Below, piece after piece: positions 25,601 through 34,797 of a stretch of 64,000 bases of DNA (position 1 is the first letter of the stretch; each line of letters starts with the position of its first letter). The DNA is from Paracoccus salipaludis (lineage in GTDB: Bacteria > Pseudomonadota > Alphaproteobacteria > Rhodobacterales > Rhodobacteraceae): assembly GCF_002287065.1 (NCBI RefSeq), contig NZ_NSJZ01000008.1:57821-121820 (forward strand). Reading direction: 5' to 3'. Below the pieces are notes generated by a model. It was not told the origin of the DNA. It was given only the letters and a program-made list of their open reading frames with translations, and did no database searches. Made by a program: the position numbers and the translations under genes.

Positions 25601-27234
25601 CGGGTCTGCTCCGGGGCCGGGTCTTGGGCGGGATCGGCCAGCGGCGCCACAGAGGCTGCGGGCGAGGCGGGCGCGGGCTGCGCGGGATGCGGCGTGTCGG
25701 CGGGAACCGGCGCGGCGGGCGCGGTTGCGGCGGGAGAGGGGACGTCCGGGACGACCGCGGGCGTGCTGCCCCCCAAGGCCTGGGGATCGGCCGGGGCAGC
25801 GCCCGCCGCATCGCCCATGGCAGGGGCGGGACCGCCGGTTGCCTCGCCCGTCAGCGCGACGGGGGCGGCTTCCCCGGCACCGGCTGCCGCCTGGACCATG
25901 GCGGCCTCGCCGGGCGCGGCGGGCTTCAGCAGGCTCGTCACCCCGGCCCGGCCGCCCAGGGCCAGTTCAGCCGCGGCGCGGACATCTTCCGGCGTCACGG
26001 CGGCCAGGATGTCGGGCCAGTCGTTCACATCCCCGACCGTCAGGCCGACGGCAAGGCCCTGGCCATAGTCGTAAGCGCGCCCGTGGGCCGAATCGCGTTC
26101 ATAGATGCGGGCCGCGCGCAGCTGCGTCTTGACGCGCTCCAGATGCGCGGGGTCGGGTCCCTGCGCCAGGAAGTCCCGGATGGCCGCATCCAGCGCGGCC
26201 TCGGCCGCCGCGTCGTCGGTTCCCGGCGCATAGGCCATGGTGACCGCGAAGGTGGTCGGATCGACGCTGAGCCCGTCGTACCATGCGCCCACTCCCAGCG
26301 CCTGCCCCGTCAGCACCAGCCGCTGGCCCAGGAACGAGGTCTGGGGCGAGCCGCCCAGCAGTTCTGCCAGCACGGTAAGGGCGGCGGCGGTCTTCTGGTC
26401 GCCCGGGTTGCGTTCGGGCACGATCACGCTGCGGGTCAGGACGGGCTGGGGCACGCGCGGGTCGGTCATGGTCATGCGCCGCTCGGCCCGCTGCTCGGGC
26501 TCCTGCGGGCGGGCATCGCGGGGCGCGTCGGGTTTGGGCGGGATGGGGCCATAGTGCTTTTCGGCCAGCGCGCGCACCTCGTCGGCCGTGACGTCGCCCG
26601 CCACGACCAGCACGGCCACGTTCGGGGCGTAATGGTCCTCGTACCATTTCAGCGCGTCCTCGCGGGTCAGCGCCTCCATCTCGCCGCGCCAGCCGATCAC
26701 GGGGCGGCCGTAGGGGTGGTTGTAGAACTGGACCGCCGAGCGCTCCTCGGCGAACAGCGCCCGGGGGTCGCTGTCGGTACGCTGGGCGCGTTCCTCAAGG
26801 ACGACCTGCCGCTCGGCCTGCCAGTCGTCCTCGCCGATGCGCAGGTTCGCCATCCGGTCGGCCTCCATGCCCATGACCAGGTCCAGCCGGTCCGAGGCGA
26901 TGCGCTGGAAATAGGTGGTGAAGTCGTAGGAGGTGAAGGCGTTGTCCATGCCGCCGTTGGCCGTGACCGTCTTCGACAGCTCTCCGGCGTCCAGCTTCTC
27001 GGTGCCCTTGAACATCAGGTGTTCCAGGTAATGCGCCAGCCCGGACTTGCCGGGCACCTCGTCGGCCGAGCCGATCTTGTACCACAGCATCTGGACCACG
27101 ACCGGCGCGCGGTGATCCTCGATCACCACGGCCTCGAGCCCGTTGCCGAGCGTGAAGTGGCTGACGCCCGGGGGCATCTCGGCCAGCGCCGGAGCGGCGG
27201 CGGTGGCCAGAAGGAAGGCGAGGGTGCGGCGCAT
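25597..27234 (-). CDS. M16 zinc peptidase, catalytic subunit
   Basis: This exported peptidase of 545 residues has a signal peptide ending near ALAEM and the inverted zinc motif HxxEH (H68, E71, H72 in AHYLEHLMFKGT), with a downstream Glu in ERQVVLEE. It is the active partner of the inactive M16 protein encoded next. The ATG at 27234 gives a signal peptide; an in-frame ATG at 27315 would add 27 residues ahead of it. Residues from about 430 on form an Ala/Pro-rich tail of over 100 residues that M16 proteins usually lack, probably disordered. Confidence 0.92.
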   Translation of the reverse strand: MRRTLAFLLATAAAPALAEMPPGVSHFTLGNGLEAVVIEDHRAPVVVQMLWYKIGSADEVPGKSGLAHYLEHLMFKGTEKLDAGELSKTVTANGGMDNAFTSYDFTTYFQRIASDRLDLVMGMEADRMANLRIGEDDWQAERQVVLEERAQRTDSDPRALFAEERSAVQFYNHPYGRPVIGWRGEMEALTREDALKWYEDHYAPNVAVLVVAGDVTADEVRALAEKHYGPIPPKPDAPRDARPQEPEQRAERRMTMTDPRVPQPVLTRSVIVPERNPGDQKTAAALTVLAELLGGSPQTSFLGQRLVLTGQALGVGAWYDGLSVDPTTFAVTMAYAPGTDDAAAEAALDAAIRDFLAQGPDPAHLERVKTQLRAARIYERDSAHGRAYDYGQGLAVGLTVGDVNDWPDILAAVTPEDVRAAAELALGGRAGVTSLLKPAAPGEAAMVQAAAGAGEAAPVALTGEATGGPAPAMGDAAGAAPADPQALGGSTPAVVPDVPSPAATAPAAPVPADTPHPAQPAPASPAASVAPLADPAQDPAPEQTR

Positions 27235-27333
27235 GGTCGGGCGGCCTCCGGGCTTGCGGGTGCAGGCCGCAGGTTGGTCGCATAAGGCCCGGCGCGCAAG
27301 CCGAGTGCCGGTCAAGCGGTGGTGAGCGGGACT

Positions 27334-27855
27334 TTACCGTTCCGCGGTCGCGGTGGGCGGGGCGGCGGGGACCCGCGCGCCCGCGCGGCGCCAGCGCTCC
27401 TGCTCGGCCCAGCTGTCCAGCGTCTGCGGTTCATAGGCGCGCTGGTAGACGTTGACGCGGCCCAGAACCTCAAGCGGGCGGCGGCCGCGGCTGGCGCGGT
27501 AGGCCTGGTCCTCGGCGGCCACGACCCCGCGCACGCCGGGCGTCACGCCCGCCCGTGCGGCATGGGCGATCAGCGCCCCGTCGCCCGCGCCGACGCCCGT
27601 CTGGGCGAGTTGCCCCGGGTTGCCCCCCAGCGCGGCGACGGCATCGCCCGCCGGGTTCGGGTCGGTGATGTTGGCGCCGCCCGGCGTGGGCGCGGGAAGC
27701 TGCGCAAGATCCGGCGGCAGTTCCAGCGGACGGGTGGGGACGATGGCGAATTCCTCGGGACCGTCGTCCTCCGAGGCGGAAAGGTTCATCAACCGTCCGT
27801 CGTTTCCACAGGCCGCAAGCGCCAGCACGGAAAGGGTCAGAAGAAAGGCCCGCAT
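27334..27855 (-). CDS. DUF3035 family lipoprotein
   Basis: This 173-residue protein has a signal peptide with lipobox LALAAC (C18 or so), then a Pro-rich segment containing the conserved DEFxVxPxxPLxxPPD-type run (here [17 protein letters not shown]), typical of DUF3035 proteins of Rhodobacteraceae. The function is unknown. The ATG at 27855 is chosen over one at 27867 because it starts the signal peptide directly. It sits between lspA and the M16 pair, on the same strand. Confidence 0.85.
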   Translation of the reverse strand: MRAFLLTLSVLALAACGNDGRLMNLSASEDDGPEEFAIVPTRPLELPPDLAQLPAPTPGGANITDPNPAGDAVAALGGNPGQLAQTGVGAGDGALIAHAARAGVTPGVRGVVAAEDQAYRASRGRRPLEVLGRVNVYQRAYEPQTLDSWAEQERWRRAGARVPAAPPTATAER

Positions 27856-27888
27856 GGCACCACCCAAGGAAAAAGCGTCGAGGCCCTT

Positions 27889-28569
27889 CTAGCGCGTCTT
27901 GCGCGGGCCGTCACGGCTGTTGTCGGAAGCTTCCGCGGGCCTGGCCGGTCCCGGCTGGAAGACCAGCCCCAGGGCGCCCGCGAAGATGGCGATGTCGGCC
28001 AGGTTGAAGCTGTACGGGTTGCGCCAGCCGGGCAGCGACATGTTCAGGAAATCCGCGACCGCCCCGTAGGCCAGCCGGTCGATGACGTTGCCCACCGCGC
28101 CCCCGATCAGCAGCCCGGCGGCGACCTGCGCCAGCCGCCCCGGCCGGACGCGGAAAAGCCAGACCGCGACCCAGGCGCAGATCACCAGCGCCACGGCGAT
28201 CAACACCCAGCGCATCACCTCGACATCCGAGGACAGGAGCCCGAAGTTCACCCCCTGGTTCCAGGCCATGCGCAGGTTCAGCCAGGGGTCGATCACGTCG
28301 ATGGCCTGCACCTCGGGAAGGTTCAGCGCATGGACCACGATCCATTTCGTCAACTGGTCGAGAGCAAGGATCACCAGCGCCGTGCCCGCCGCCCACCAGA
28401 GGCTCGTCTGCGGCGGCAGCGGAGGAGGAGGCGGGGCGGCGGGCTTGCGGCGGCGCTTGGGGGCGCTGCCGGCGGGCACCGCCGCCGGGGGAACGGCGTC
28501 GCCGGCAGGGGCCGCGATCTTGCGGCGCGGCGGCTTCTTCGGCTTGGGGGCGTCGGCGTCGTCGCTCAT
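27889..28569 (-). CDS. lspA: Lipoprotein signal peptidase (signal peptidase II)
   Basis: LspA removes signal peptides from diacylated prolipoproteins in the inner membrane. The 226-residue protein has four membrane segments, with the catalytic Asp pair D164 (GNVIDR) and D192 (NLADIAIF) and the [13 protein letters not shown] region. It has an unusual cytoplasmic extension of about 54 residues rich in Lys, Arg and Pro before the first membrane helix. Its start overlaps the purH stop by one base. Several lipoproteins in this window (24056, 27334, 32888, 59013) are plausible substrates. Confidence 0.96.
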   Translation of the reverse strand: MSDDADAPKPKKPPRRKIAAPAGDAVPPAAVPAGSAPKRRRKPAAPPPPPLPPQTSLWWAAGTALVILALDQLTKWIVVHALNLPEVQAIDVIDPWLNLRMAWNQGVNFGLLSSDVEVMRWVLIAVALVICAWVAVWLFRVRPGRLAQVAAGLLIGGAVGNVIDRLAYGAVADFLNMSLPGWRNPYSFNLADIAIFAGALGLVFQPGPARPAEASDNSRDGPRKTR

Positions 28570-30152
28570 CAGTGGCGGAAGTGCCGCTGTCCGGTGAAGA
28601 CCATGGCGAGGCCCAGGCGGTCCGCCGCCGCGATCACCTCGTCATCGCGCATGGACCCGCCCGGCTGGATCACGGCGCGGGCGCCCGCCGCAGCCAAGGC
28701 CTCGATGCCGTCCGCAAAGGGGAAGAAGGCGTCGGAAGCGACCGCCGCGCCTTCGGTCAGGGGGCCGGGCAGGCCCAGCGCCTCGGCCATGTCCTCGGAC
28801 TTGCGGCGGCCGATGCGGGTCGAATCGACCCGGCTCATCTGGCCCGCGCCGATGCCGACGGTCGCGCGGTCCTTCGCATAGACGATGGCGTTCGACTTGA
28901 CGTGCTTGGCGACAGTCCAGGCGAACATGAGGTCGGCAAGCTCGGCCTCGCTGGGCTGGCGCCGGGTCACGACCTTGAGGTCGGCCGCCGTCACATGGCC
29001 GTTGTCGCGGGTCTGGACCAGGAAGCCGCCCGCGACCTGCCGGAAGGTCAGTCCGCCCGCCTGCGCGTCGGGCACGCCGCCCGTGGTCAGAAGGCGCAGG
29101 TTCTTCTTGGCGGCGAAGATCTCGCGCGCCTCGTCATCCGCCTCGGGCGCGATGACGACCTCGGTGAAGATCTCGGTGATCGCGCGGGCGGTGGCGGCGT
29201 CCAGCCGCCCGTTCAGCGCAACGATCCCCCCGAAGGCCGAGGTGCGGTCGCAGTCGAAGGCGCGGCGGTAGGCCGCCTCCAGCGACTCGGCGCGGGCCAC
29301 GCCGCAGGGGTTGGCGTGCTTGATGATGGCGACGGCGGGGCCTTCGGTGAACTCGGCCACGAGTTCAAAGGCCGCGTCGGTGTCGTTGATGTTGTTGTAG
29401 GACAGTTCCTTGCCCTGCCATTGGCGGGCGGTGGCGACGCCCGGACGGGCCGAGCCGTCGGTGTAGAAGGCGGCCGCCTGGTGCGGGTTCTCGCCATAGC
29501 GCAAGGGCTGCGCCAGCGTCCCCGCGAAGGCGCGGCGGCGCGGGGTGGCCTCGTTGATGGCGCTGGCCATCCAGGTGGACACGGCGGCGTCATAGGCGGC
29601 GGTGCGGGCATAGGCCGTCTGCGCCATGCGCTTGCGGAAGGGCAGGGTGGTCGCGCCGCCGTTGGCGTCCAGTTCCGCCAGCACCGCGTCGTAGTCCTGC
29701 ACGTCCACGACCGTCGTCACGAAGGCATGGTTCTTGGCCGCCGCGCGAATCATCGCCGGGCCGCCGATGTCGATGTTCTCGATGCAGTCGTCGTAGGCGG
29801 CGCCCTTCGCGACCGTCTCCTCGAAGGGGTAAAGGTTGACCACCAGCAGGTCGATGGGGGCGATCCCGTGCTTTTCCATGCTGGCGCGGTGTTCGGCGTT
29901 GTCGCGCAGCGCCAGAAGGCCGCCGTGGACGCCGGGATGCAGCGTCTTCACGCGCCCGTCCATCATCTCGGGGAAGCCGGTGATCTCGGACACGTCGCGG
30001 ACGTCCAGCCCGGCATTGCGCAAGGCGCCTGCGGTTCCGCCGGTGGACAGAAGCTCGACCCCGCGTGCCGCGAGGGCTTGGGCGAACTCGACAAGCCCCC
30101 CCTTGTCCGAAACGGAAATCAGCGCGCGGCGCAGGTCGATGCGGTCGGTCAT
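28569..30152 (-). CDS. purH: Bifunctional AICAR formyltransferase / IMP cyclohydrolase
   Basis: PurH catalyses the last two steps of de novo IMP synthesis. The 527-residue product has the N-terminal MGS-like cyclohydrolase domain ([38 protein letters not shown], about 1-200) and the C-terminal formyltransferase domain ([21 protein letters not shown], and [13 protein letters not shown] near the end). The normal length is about 530. It is followed by lspA with a one-base overlap. Confidence 0.98.
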   Translation of the reverse strand: MTDRIDLRRALISVSDKGGLVEFAQALAARGVELLSTGGTAGALRNAGLDVRDVSEITGFPEMMDGRVKTLHPGVHGGLLALRDNAEHRASMEKHGIAPIDLLVVNLYPFEETVAKGAAYDDCIENIDIGGPAMIRAAAKNHAFVTTVVDVQDYDAVLAELDANGGATTLPFRKRMAQTAYARTAAYDAAVSTWMASAINEATPRRRAFAGTLAQPLRYGENPHQAAAFYTDGSARPGVATARQWQGKELSYNNINDTDAAFELVAEFTEGPAVAIIKHANPCGVARAESLEAAYRRAFDCDRTSAFGGIVALNGRLDAATARAITEIFTEVVIAPEADDEAREIFAAKKNLRLLTTGGVPDAQAGGLTFRQVAGGFLVQTRDNGHVTAADLKVVTRRQPSEAELADLMFAWTVAKHVKSNAIVYAKDRATVGIGAGQMSRVDSTRIGRRKSEDMAEALGLPGPLTEGAAVASDAFFPFADGIEALAAAGARAVIQPGGSMRDDEVIAAADRLGLAMVFTGQRHFRH

Positions 30153-30268
30153 GGGGACGGGCCTTCGATGGCAAGCCGGGGAATCGCGCCGTCCCTATCC
30201 TCACGGGCCGCGACAGTCCAGCGCGCCGCCCCTTTTCGGCCGAACGGCGCGGCTGTAGCGTGGCGCGC

Positions 30269-30721
30269 ATGACAGATTACACCGAGCTTTCCGCCCGAAT
30301 CCGCGCCCTGACCGAGGGCGAGACCGACGAGGTCGCCCTGATGGCCACCGTCGCCTGCGAGCTGCACCACGCCGACGCGCGCTTCGACTGGACCGGCTTC
30401 TACCGCGTGACCGGGCCCGAGACGCTGAAGATCGGCCCCTACCAGGGTGGCCACGGCTGCCTGGTGATCCCCTTCTCGCGCGGGGTCTGCGGGGCCGCCG
30501 CCCGCACGCGCCAGACCCAGCTTGTCCCCGATGTCGAGGCCTTTGCGGGCCATATCGCCTGTTCCTCCTCGACCCGGTCCGAGATCGTGGTGCCTGTCTT
30601 CGGCGCGAACGACCGCCTGATCGGCGTGCTGGATATAGACAGCGACCGGCCGGATGCGTTCACTGAAGCCGATGCCGAGGCGCTGGAAGGGATGATGCGG
30701 GATGTCTTCGGAAGGCTCTGA
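30269..30721 (+). CDS. msrC: GAF-domain free methionine-(R)-sulfoxide reductase
   Basis: This 150-residue single-GAF enzyme reduces free Met-R-sulfoxide with thioredoxin. It contains C64, C74 and C98; the spacing (10 and 24) is the same as that of the catalytic cysteines 84, 94 and 118 of E. coli MsrC. WTGFYR and SEIVVPVF are further family marks. The ATG at 30269 is chosen because it gives the family length. The start of the first GFA gene overlaps its end, so the two are coupled. Confidence 0.9.
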   Translation: MTDYTELSARIRALTEGETDEVALMATVACELHHADARFDWTGFYRVTGPETLKIGPYQGGHGCLVIPFSRGVCGAAARTRQTQLVPDVEAFAGHIACSSSTRSEIVVPVFGANDRLIGVLDIDSDRPDAFTEADAEALEGMMRDVFGRL

Positions 30722-31136
30722 GATCAGCGGCGCCTGCCTTTGCGGCGCCGTCACCTTCGCCGGGCGGCTGACCTCCGAGCCGGTGGGCGCCTGCCACTGC
30801 TCGCAATGCCGGCGGTGGAGCGGGCATTTCTGGGCCGGCGCCGAGCTGCGCGATCCCGCCATCGAGGGCGAGCCGCTGCGCTGGTTCCGCTCATCCGAAG
30901 ACGCCGAGCGCGGCTTCTGCGCGGCCTGCGGATCGTCGCTGTTCTGGCGCGAGACCGGGTCGCGCCGCACGGTCGTCTCGGCGGGGGCGATCACGCCGCC
31001 CACGGGGCTGCGGCTCGAAGGGCATATCTACGTCGCCGACAAGGGCGACTATTACGACATCGCCGACGGGCTTCCCCAGCAGGCGCAGTCACGACGACGC
31101 GTCGCGCCCGCTGCCTTTGCGGCGCCGTCCGGGTGA
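30702..31136 (+). CDS. GFA-family zinc protein (first copy)
   Basis: This 144-residue protein of the GFA/CENP-V fold has the zinc ligands C12, C14, C31, C33, C36, C73 and C76 (GACLCGAVTF, ACHCSQCRRWSG, GFCAACGSSLFW). The family was named after a glutathione-dependent formaldehyde-activating enzyme, but its members' activities are mostly unknown. The frame runs past the expected end (DYYDIADGLPQ) for about 18 residues of non-family sequence, which overlaps the start of the second copy. The paralogue at 31091 is very similar. Confidence 0.85.
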   Translation: MSSEGSEISGACLCGAVTFAGRLTSEPVGACHCSQCRRWSGHFWAGAELRDPAIEGEPLRWFRSSEDAERGFCAACGSSLFWRETGSRRTVVSAGAITPPTGLRLEGHIYVADKGDYYDIADGLPQQAQSRRRVAPAAFAAPSG

Positions 31137-31480
31137 CGATCCGGGGAGATCTGGACGACATCGCCGCCTGCCATTGCAGCCAGTGCCGCCGCTGGTCGGG
31201 CCATGTCTGGGCCGCCGTTCCCGTTCCCGACGACCGGCTTGAGGTCGAGGGCGCCGAGCACGTCCGCTGGTTCAAGTCCTCGGACAAGGCGGAACGGGGC
31301 TTCTGCGGCACCTGCGGCAGTTCGATCTTCTGGCGCGCCTTCGGGCGGGGGGAAACCGACGTGGCGGTGGGCTGCATCGAGCCGCCGACCGGCCTGCGCC
31401 TGCAGCGCCACATCTGGGTCGGCGACAAGGGCGACTATTACGACATCGCGGACGGCGCGCCGCAGGAAGACCGGCAATGA
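31091..31480 (+). CDS. GFA-family zinc protein (second copy), start codon missing
   Basis: A second GFA domain is complete from CLCGAV through ACHCSQCRRWSGH and GFCGTCGSSIFW to the TGA at 31478. It shares long identical runs with the first copy. No ATG, GTG or TTG lies in this frame close upstream of the first zinc cysteines; the best position is a run of three ACG codons at 31091-31099 behind AGGCG. Either ACG is used, the protein is made by frameshifting from the first copy, or the start has been lost by mutation or sequencing error. The next gene starts in its stop (ATGA). Confidence 0.6.
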   Translation, partial: TTTRRARCLCGAVRVTIRGDLDDIAACHCSQCRRWSGHVWAAVPVPDDRLEVEGAEHVRWFKSSDKAERGFCGTCGSSIFWRAFGRGETDVAVGCIEPPTGLRLQRHIWVGDKGDYYDIADGAPQEDRQ

Positions 31481-32103
31481 TCTGGGACACGCTGGGCAAC
31501 ATCCCCCTGCCGCAGCTTCTGGCCTTCATCTCGGGCGGACTGGTGCTGAACGCCGCGCCGGGGCAGGACGTGTTCTTCGCCACCGCCTCGGGCATCCAGG
31601 GCGGGCCGAAGGCCGGGGCGCTGGCGGGACTGGGCGTCGGGATCGGCGTGCTGTTCCACGTCACGATGACGACGCTGGGCCTGGGCGCCGTGATCGCCGC
31701 GCATCCGGGCGCATTGTCGGCGATCAGGTGGATCGGGGCGGGCTACCTGCTTTATCTCGCCTGGAAGGCCTGGACGGCGCCGCCGCCCGATCCCTCGGCG
31801 CGGCCGGTCGTGCGCTCGCGCGACGTGATCCGGCGGGGCATCCTGTCCAACGTGCTGAACCCCAAGCCTGTGCTGTTCCTGCTGGCCTTCCTGCCGCAGT
31901 TCACCAGCCCCGCCCATGGCCCCGTCTGGCACCAGCTTCTGGGCCTGGGGCTGATCTTCGCCTTCACCGGCACGCTGATCACCATGGCCTACGGGATGGC
32001 GGCGGGCTGGCTGGGGATGCGGCTGGCAGGGCGGATGGGCATCCTCAACCGGATCGCGGCGGTGATGTTCGCCGGGCTGGCGGTGCGGCTGGTCGCCCGC
32101 TAA
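31477..32103 (+). CDS. LysE-family amino acid exporter
   Basis: This 208-residue inner-membrane protein has about six hydrophobic segments and the LysE/RhtB-family N-terminal run NAAPGQDVFFATASGIQGG (NxxPGPD-type, residues 25-43), followed by ISNVLNPKPVLFLLAFLPQF-type sequence (about 124-143). Members export amino acids or derivatives. The start lies in the ATGA overlap with the second GFA gene. Confidence 0.9.
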   Translation: MIWDTLGNIPLPQLLAFISGGLVLNAAPGQDVFFATASGIQGGPKAGALAGLGVGIGVLFHVTMTTLGLGAVIAAHPGALSAIRWIGAGYLLYLAWKAWTAPPPDPSARPVVRSRDVIRRGILSNVLNPKPVLFLLAFLPQFTSPAHGPVWHQLLGLGLIFAFTGTLITMAYGMAAGWLGMRLAGRMGILNRIAAVMFAGLAVRLVAR

Positions 32104-32113
32104 GTCGGGCTTC

Positions 32114-32761
32114 ATGAGCTTCGTCTATCAGCCCACCGCCGAGCAGCCCCGCCTGATCCACCACGACGACCAGATCCTCGTGGTGGAAAAGCCCGCGGGC
32201 CTGCTGTCCGTGCCGGGGCGTGGAGAGGACCGGACCGACTGCCTGATCAACCGGCTGCGTGGGGCCTTTCCGACCGTGCTGCTGGTGCACCGGCTGGACA
32301 TGGACACCTCGGGCATCATGGTCTTCGCCCTGACGCCGCACGCGCAGAAGCACCTGGGCCAGCAGTTCGAGCGGCGGCAGGTGAAGAAGGCCTATGTCGC
32401 AAGGCTCTGGGGACGGCTCGAGCCGAAGGAGGGCCGGGTGGACCTGCCGCTGATCGTGGACTGGCCGAACCGGCCGCGACAGAAGGTGGACCATGCCGAG
32501 GGTCGCCCGGCGCAGACCGACTGGCGGGTGATCCGCGCCTCGGACGCCGAAACCCGCGTCCGGCTTTATCCGCTGACCGGGCGCAGCCACCAGTTGCGGG
32601 TCCACATGGCAAGCCTCGGGCATCCGATCCTGGGCGATCCGCTTTACGCGACCGGGCCCGCCGCCGACCACCCGCGGCTGATGCTGCATGCGGAATCGCT
32701 GCGGCTGCGGCACCCCGACAGCAACGCGACGATGAGCTTCTCGGCGCCCCCGCCGTTCTGA
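32114..32761 (+). CDS. RluA-family RNA pseudouridine synthase
   Basis: This 215-residue enzyme isomerises uridine in RNA. It has the catalytic HRLDMDTSG (Asp) motif, EKPAGLLSVPG near the N-terminus and GRSHQLRVHMASLGHPILGDPLY-type sequence (about 156-178). It lacks an S4 domain, like RluA itself (23S U746 and tRNA U32), its most likely counterpart. It starts ten bases after the LysE stop. Confidence 0.9.
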   Translation: MSFVYQPTAEQPRLIHHDDQILVVEKPAGLLSVPGRGEDRTDCLINRLRGAFPTVLLVHRLDMDTSGIMVFALTPHAQKHLGQQFERRQVKKAYVARLWGRLEPKEGRVDLPLIVDWPNRPRQKVDHAEGRPAQTDWRVIRASDAETRVRLYPLTGRSHQLRVHMASLGHPILGDPLYATGPAADHPRLMLHAESLRLRHPDSNATMSFSAPPPF

Positions 32762-32887
32762 TCCCGTTCCCCGGAAAACCCCCGCACGGGTCATTCACGG
32801 CCGATGCACGTCCCGTGCACGGGGGATGCGGACGAAACCCATCCGCCCCCTCGCGGCGTTGGACCCCCGACTGACGGAGGTTCACCC

Positions 32888-33457
32888 ATGCAGATCCGCA
32901 CCATCGCCGCCGGGCTCGCCGCCCTTGCCGCGCTCTCCGCCTGCTCGCGCGCGGTCATGACCCGCGTGCCCCGCGGCATCGAGCCGGTCACCGGCTTCGA
33001 GGCCCCCCGCTACATGGGCCGCTGGTACGAGATCGCCCGCCTGGACCACCGCTTCGAGCGCGGGATGACAAACGTGACCGCCGACTACGCCCTGAACGAG
33101 GACGGCAGCGTGCGGGTGGTCAACAGCGGTGTCCGCAACGGCCGCCGCAAGTCCGTCGAGGGCACCGCCCGCTTCAAGGGCGACCCTTCGGTGGCGAGCC
33201 TCGCCGTCAGCTTCTTCCCCGGCTTTCCCGGCGGCTACCACGTCTTCGCCCTGGACGAGGACTACCAGTGGGCGATGATCTCGGGCCCGGACCGGGGCTA
33301 TCTGTGGATTCTGTCGCGCCAGCCGGGAATGGAGGAGGAACTTTACCGCCAGCTCGTCGGGATTGCGGAGGACCGGGGGTTCCCGGTGGAGGGTCTGATC
33401 CGGGTGGAGCAGGGGGAGGGAGTGGTGCGAATGGACCTGCACAAACGTCTCCGTTGA
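32888..33457 (+). CDS. Outer-membrane lipocalin (Blc type)
   Basis: This 189-residue lipoprotein has a lipobox LSAC (C19) and the bacterial lipocalin motif YMGRWYEIARLDHRFERGM (about 39-57), with the closing FALDEDYQWAMISGP and YLWILSRQP strands. Such lipocalins bind fatty acids or lysophospholipids at the outer membrane. ACGGAGG at 32874-32880 supports the ATG at 32888. The high-GC neighbourhood ends within about 20 bases of its stop. Confidence 0.93.
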   Translation: MQIRTIAAGLAALAALSACSRAVMTRVPRGIEPVTGFEAPRYMGRWYEIARLDHRFERGMTNVTADYALNEDGSVRVVNSGVRNGRRKSVEGTARFKGDPSVASLAVSFFPGFPGGYHVFALDEDYQWAMISGPDRGYLWILSRQPGMEEELYRQLVGIAEDRGFPVEGLIRVEQGEGVVRMDLHKRLR

Positions 33458-33484
33458 GCAGGCTGTATCGCAGCACGAACCCGA

Positions 33485-33500
33485 GAGCGCTGTGGCGCTC
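33485..33500. repeat. Inverted repeat at the left edge of the AT-rich island
   Basis: GAGCGC (33485-33490) and GCGCTC (33495-33500) flank TGTG. It may be a boundary remnant or a lipocalin 3' hairpin. Confidence 0.45.
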
Positions 33501-33701
33501 CAATTAGTGCAGAAAACGTGTCCCGCTCTAACACTTGCTTCTATCGCGCTTCTTTTCGTTCTGCGAGCAGCCTTAGTTGCGCTTGGTATAAGTATGATGA
33601 TGTAAGCCTAGCCTCCGGATAGGCGAGAGGGGATGCTCTGCCTCTGAGAATTTGCTAGAGGGGTCGTCGGCTTTCGAAGATAGCGCAGCAGGGTGGACGC
33701 A

Positions 33702-34796
33702 ATGGATGACGTATATAAGCCGATATGGAAGGCTCCTGATGGAGATGCGCTGTACATTGTGTTTTCAGGTGGGCTGCGAGCAGTCAAAGCCGGTGGAGAT
33801 TCCTGGATTTTCCAGCCAGTTCTTTTTCACGGTGAGCCCTGCCTTAGCCGTCCTATCCCCAAGAGGAAGCTTATGAATCTGACAAGTAAGGAGGGGTACT
33901 TGCCAATTGCCTTCCAAGATATATCTTGGAGCAACGGATCTTATTATTCTAGCTGGAAGCCAATCGTAGATGGTAGAGTTGAAAATTGGCAAACTCCTGC
34001 AAGTCTTTGGGCGAATATCTCGAGAAATTTTCGCAAGAGTAGTGCTGAAAGGAGCGGGCAGATCGCGCCTGAGACATTTGAGGACTATGTCAAGGCCGCA
34101 GATGCGCCAGACTCTATAGCTGACGCCGCTCAGGCTATCAGCCTAAGTATAGCAAACGCAGACTCTGCATTGTCACACATCTGCGATTTTTATCATGATC
34201 AACTAGTTGAGATCATGAGAACTAACATGAGGCCGGGAATGCTTCATGGTAAGCCGTCTGACAACGTTCTATACGCTAGTGTTCACTCATTCTTTGTGCA
34301 TGTTGGGTCGGCTCGAGATCATCTTGCAACCTTCATAGCAAGGGAGATGAATATATCGAATGAAGTAGATGACCTAAATAAGCTCAAGAACAAAATTAAA
34401 ATAGATGACTTGGAAAGCAATAGGCTCTTGAGTCTATTGAAGGCTAGGGACTGTCTAAGAGTTCAGTCTGATTCTAGTCAAATTATTGTATCTGGATGGT
34501 TAAAGGAATTCAACGCGCTCAGAAGAAGATTCGTTCATGGGACGCCGTATGGCAGCTTTTTTCTCGAGTCCGTAGGGTCTGTAAAGACAGTAAATCAAGG
34601 CGAAGGAAGGTTCAAGTATCATAGAAATATAAAGATCGGAGATACATCAGATTACGACCTCTTGGACATATTGGTTTATCACTACAGGAACTTCGCTAAG
34701 TTATTCTTAGAATTGGCCCAAGAATCAGGAAAGGATACGTCCATGCTAACGCTGACAGACGAGGATATTCTTTCCGTTAGCCGTGAGAAAAACTGA
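33702..34796 (+). CDS. Unrecognised protein with a possible HEPN-like domain
   Basis: The 364-residue product matches no family I know. The N-terminal 110 residues look like a beta-rich domain (WKAPDGDALYIVFSGGL, then SWIFQPVLFH). From about 140 it is helical: a helix containing SARDHLATFIA (203-213), a Lys/Asp-rich linker, then NALRRRFVHG (271-280). The last gives R-x4-H, the catalytic pattern of HEPN RNases, and ARDxLA helices are common in the same fold. The ATG at 33702 has AGGGTGG 5 bases upstream; a GTG at 33693 is also possible. It is the only gene in an AT-rich island and overlaps no neighbour. A defence or toxin role is inference. Confidence 0.6.
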   Translation: MDDVYKPIWKAPDGDALYIVFSGGLRAVKAGGDSWIFQPVLFHGEPCLSRPIPKRKLMNLTSKEGYLPIAFQDISWSNGSYYSSWKPIVDGRVENWQTPASLWANISRNFRKSSAERSGQIAPETFEDYVKAADAPDSIADAAQAISLSIANADSALSHICDFYHDQLVEIMRTNMRPGMLHGKPSDNVLYASVHSFFVHVGSARDHLATFIAREMNISNEVDDLNKLKNKIKIDDLESNRLLSLLKARDCLRVQSDSSQIIVSGWLKEFNALRRRFVHGTPYGSFFLESVGSVKTVNQGEGRFKYHRNIKIGDTSDYDLLDILVYHYRNFAKLFLELAQESGKDTSMLTLTDEDILSVSREKN

Positions 34797-34797
34797 T

